From NCBI GenBank assembly GCA_044238845.1, contig JBIICN010000010.1, positions 1 to 64,000 on the forward strand: a stretch of DNA of 64,000 bases. Reading direction: 5' to 3'. The notes under the pieces are model-generated. The model was not told the origin of the DNA, did not search any database, and saw only the letters and a program-made list of their open reading frames with translations. Below, piece after piece: positions 62,631-64,000 of this stretch (within the stretch, counting starts at the first letter, position 1; every line of letters begins with the position of its first letter). A program made the position numbers and the translations under genes. Source of the DNA: UBA4416 sp044238845 (GTDB lineage: Bacteria > Bacteroidota > Bacteroidia > B-17B0 > Aurantibacillaceae).

Positions 62631-64000
62631 ATGCGTTTTATCCTTATTTTCATAATAATTAGCTTCGTAACTAAAGCACAAAACATTACCATAAAAGGCA
62701 AGGCACATCCTTCGCATATTGGTAAAGAAATTGTTTTAAGTGATTTTACAGATTATATAACTTACAACCTCGTTAAAGAAAGTTCAGACACCATTGATAA
62801 AGATGGCTATTTTGAATTGAAACTTCAATCAAAAAACACTAAGCCCATTTTATTAAATATCAATAATTTAATAGGTAAAATATATGTACAGCCAAATTTT
62901 GTATATGGCATTTATTTTCCTGCTGAAGACTCAACTGCCAACCATCAAGAAGGAACTGAAACGACGGTTGATATAAGCGTGTATGGAAAAGATAGTACTG
63001 AATTAAATGCCCTAATTATTGATTTCAATAAGCAATACAATAATCTATTTATCAATTCTAATGATAAATATTTATCTCCAACAAAAATAAACTCGATGTT
63101 GGATACATTTTTACTTTCCTCCAAAAAAAGGTATGAGCACATCAAAAATCCCTATTTTAAAAATTATTTGGAGTATTCATTTGCCGATTTTTTCTCTAAT
63201 ACATCAAGAAGCAAAACATTATTAAACAAATTATTTATTGATAAAAAAGCTATACAATACCATAATTACGAGTATATGCAATTTTTTAATGCTCATTTCA
63301 AAGGGTATTTAAAAGCATATGCTTCTACTAAAAATGGGGGGAATATTTACAACAGTATTAATGCATTTGCTGATTATAAAGATTTAAAAAAACAATTTAA
63401 AGAGGACAAAAGCATTACTAACGATACCCTCAGGGAATTACTAATTTTAAAAGGCTTAATTGATTTTTACTATAGTCCTGACTTTGACAAAAAACAGGTA
63501 CAAAGCGTCATTGAACAATTGTATAGAGAAACGACTGTGCAAGAACATAAAAACATTTCTTTCAATACACTTCAAATTATTAATCAACTACAACCTGGCG
63601 CAAAAGCTCCTGATTTTGCAGCAAACGATAAAAATGGCCAAACTGTAAACTTATATAACTATAAAGGAAAACATGTGTATTTAAATTTCTTTTCAAGTGA
63701 AAGTGAAATAAGCCAAAAAGAAATGCAAAAAATTATTGATTTAAAAAAGAAATTTAATGATAAAGTTACTTTTATAAGCGTTTGCCTTGATGATAGTGTA
63801 AAAACATACAAAGCGTATTTAAAAGCAAATCCAAAACAAGATTGGACAATTTTACATCAGGCTAAAAATTGCTCTGCAAAACAGAATTATAACATTAAAA
63901 CACTATCTGGATTTTTCTTTATCAATCCTCAAATGCAATTGGCACAATCGCCAGCATTAATGCCTAGCGAAGGTATTGAATATAAATTTAATGCCTTATT
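62631..64000 (+). CDS. Thioredoxin-fold (redoxin) protein without CxxC, truncated by the window edge
   Basis: An ATG at 62631 opens a frame with no stop to the window end (456 codons visible). It has a signal peptide (MRFILIFIISFVTKAQ), an N-terminal DUF4369-like beta domain (about 18-100), a helical middle and a TlpA/AhpC-TSA-like redoxin domain from about 324 (GAKAPDFAANDKNGQTVNL). The position where CxxC normally sits reads FFSSESEIS, so both active-site Cys are missing. This argues against disulfide chemistry and for a structural or different role. The remaining C-terminus lies beyond the window. Confidence 0.82.
   Translation, partial: MRFILIFIIISFVTKAQNITIKGKAHPSHIGKEIVLSDFTDYITYNLVKESSDTIDKDGYFELKLQSKNTKPILLNINNLIGKIYVQPNFVYGIYFPAEDSTANHQEGTETTVDISVYGKDSTELNALIIDFNKQYNNLFINSNDKYLSPTKINSMLDTFLLSSKKRYEHIKNPYFKNYLEYSFADFFSNTSRSKTLLNKLFIDKKAIQYHNYEYMQFFNAHFKGYLKAYASTKNGGNIYNSINAFADYKDLKKQFKEDKSITNDTLRELLILKGLIDFYYSPDFDKKQVQSVIEQLYRETTVQEHKNISFNTLQIINQLQPGAKAPDFAANDKNGQTVNLYNYKGKHVYLNFFSSESEISQKEMQKIIDLKKKFNDKVTFISVCLDDSVKTYKAYLKANPKQDWTILHQAKNCSAKQNYNIKTLSGFFFINPQMQLAQSPALMPSEGIEYKFNAL

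Overview
The window is an AT-rich chromosomal segment of a member of the Bacteroidota. Several things point there. Proteins carry type IX secretion (T9SS) C-terminal sorting domains of both type A (6450-8297, 48216-50324) and type B (51264-53153). Gliding ABC-transporter genes gldF and gldG are present, as are a PorG/DUF6089-like barrel, a TamL-type lipoprotein, a TonB-dependent receptor with a carboxypeptidase-regulatory-like N-terminus, and a two-component-regulator-type propeller. Several promoters match the Bacteroidota -7 box TAnnTTTG. Menaquinone is made by the futalosine route (mqnC, mqnB, mqnD). I cannot fix the order or genus from sequence alone. I see no insertion sequence, prophage, integrase, CRISPR array or rRNA operon, and most of the window looks like core genome.

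Layout: 1-6317 is a tight minus-strand run (mqnC, SDR, small secreted protein, TonB receptor, propeller protein) ending in a clean intrinsic terminator. 6450-10245 holds a T9SS cargo, an arginase-fold protein with degenerate metal ligands, and hsp20 with a sigma-54-like promoter. 10313-19113 holds an M13 peptidase, mqnB-mqnD, queD-folE, rlmN, lepB, a WbqC-like gene and an amidohydrolase that could be the deaminase missing from the futalosine set. 19105-23302 is minus strand: SiaB-like protein, deoxynucleoside kinase, and the operon PAP2-like / epimerase / CapA-like. 23393-28075 is plus strand: gldF-gldG-DUF4340, then dnaN.

28110-40793 is minus strand: a small acidic ORF, a TPR/PD40 envelope protein, the envelope-biogenesis block uppS-bamA-ompH-ompH, a plus-strand tRNA-Ala(GGC), and the translation/transcription operon rimP-nusA-infB, whose leader contains a terminator-like attenuator. 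41017-43913 is plus strand: a small His-rich membrane protein and acpP-fabF-rnc. 43935-48166 is minus strand: a GDPD lipoprotein flanked by short inverted repeats, ettA and two secreted proteins of unknown function. 48216-53845 is a plus-strand secretion-related cluster (subtilase, PorG-like protein, type B cargo, small barrel). 53852-64000 holds a PaaY-like hexapeptide protein, a STAS-like protein, prfC, an unknown lipoprotein, tamL, a divergent SpoU methyltransferase, DUF3822-rsmD, and a thioredoxin-fold protein without CxxC that runs off the right edge.

No obviously new multi-gene system stands out. The points most worth checking are: the leader attenuator of rimP-nusA-infB; the sigma-54-like promoter of hsp20; the arginase-fold protein lacking half its manganese ligands; the candidate aminodeoxyfutalosine deaminase; the propeller protein with no output domain; the repeat that supplies the start codon of the GDPD gene; and several genes whose only plausible start codon is TTG.
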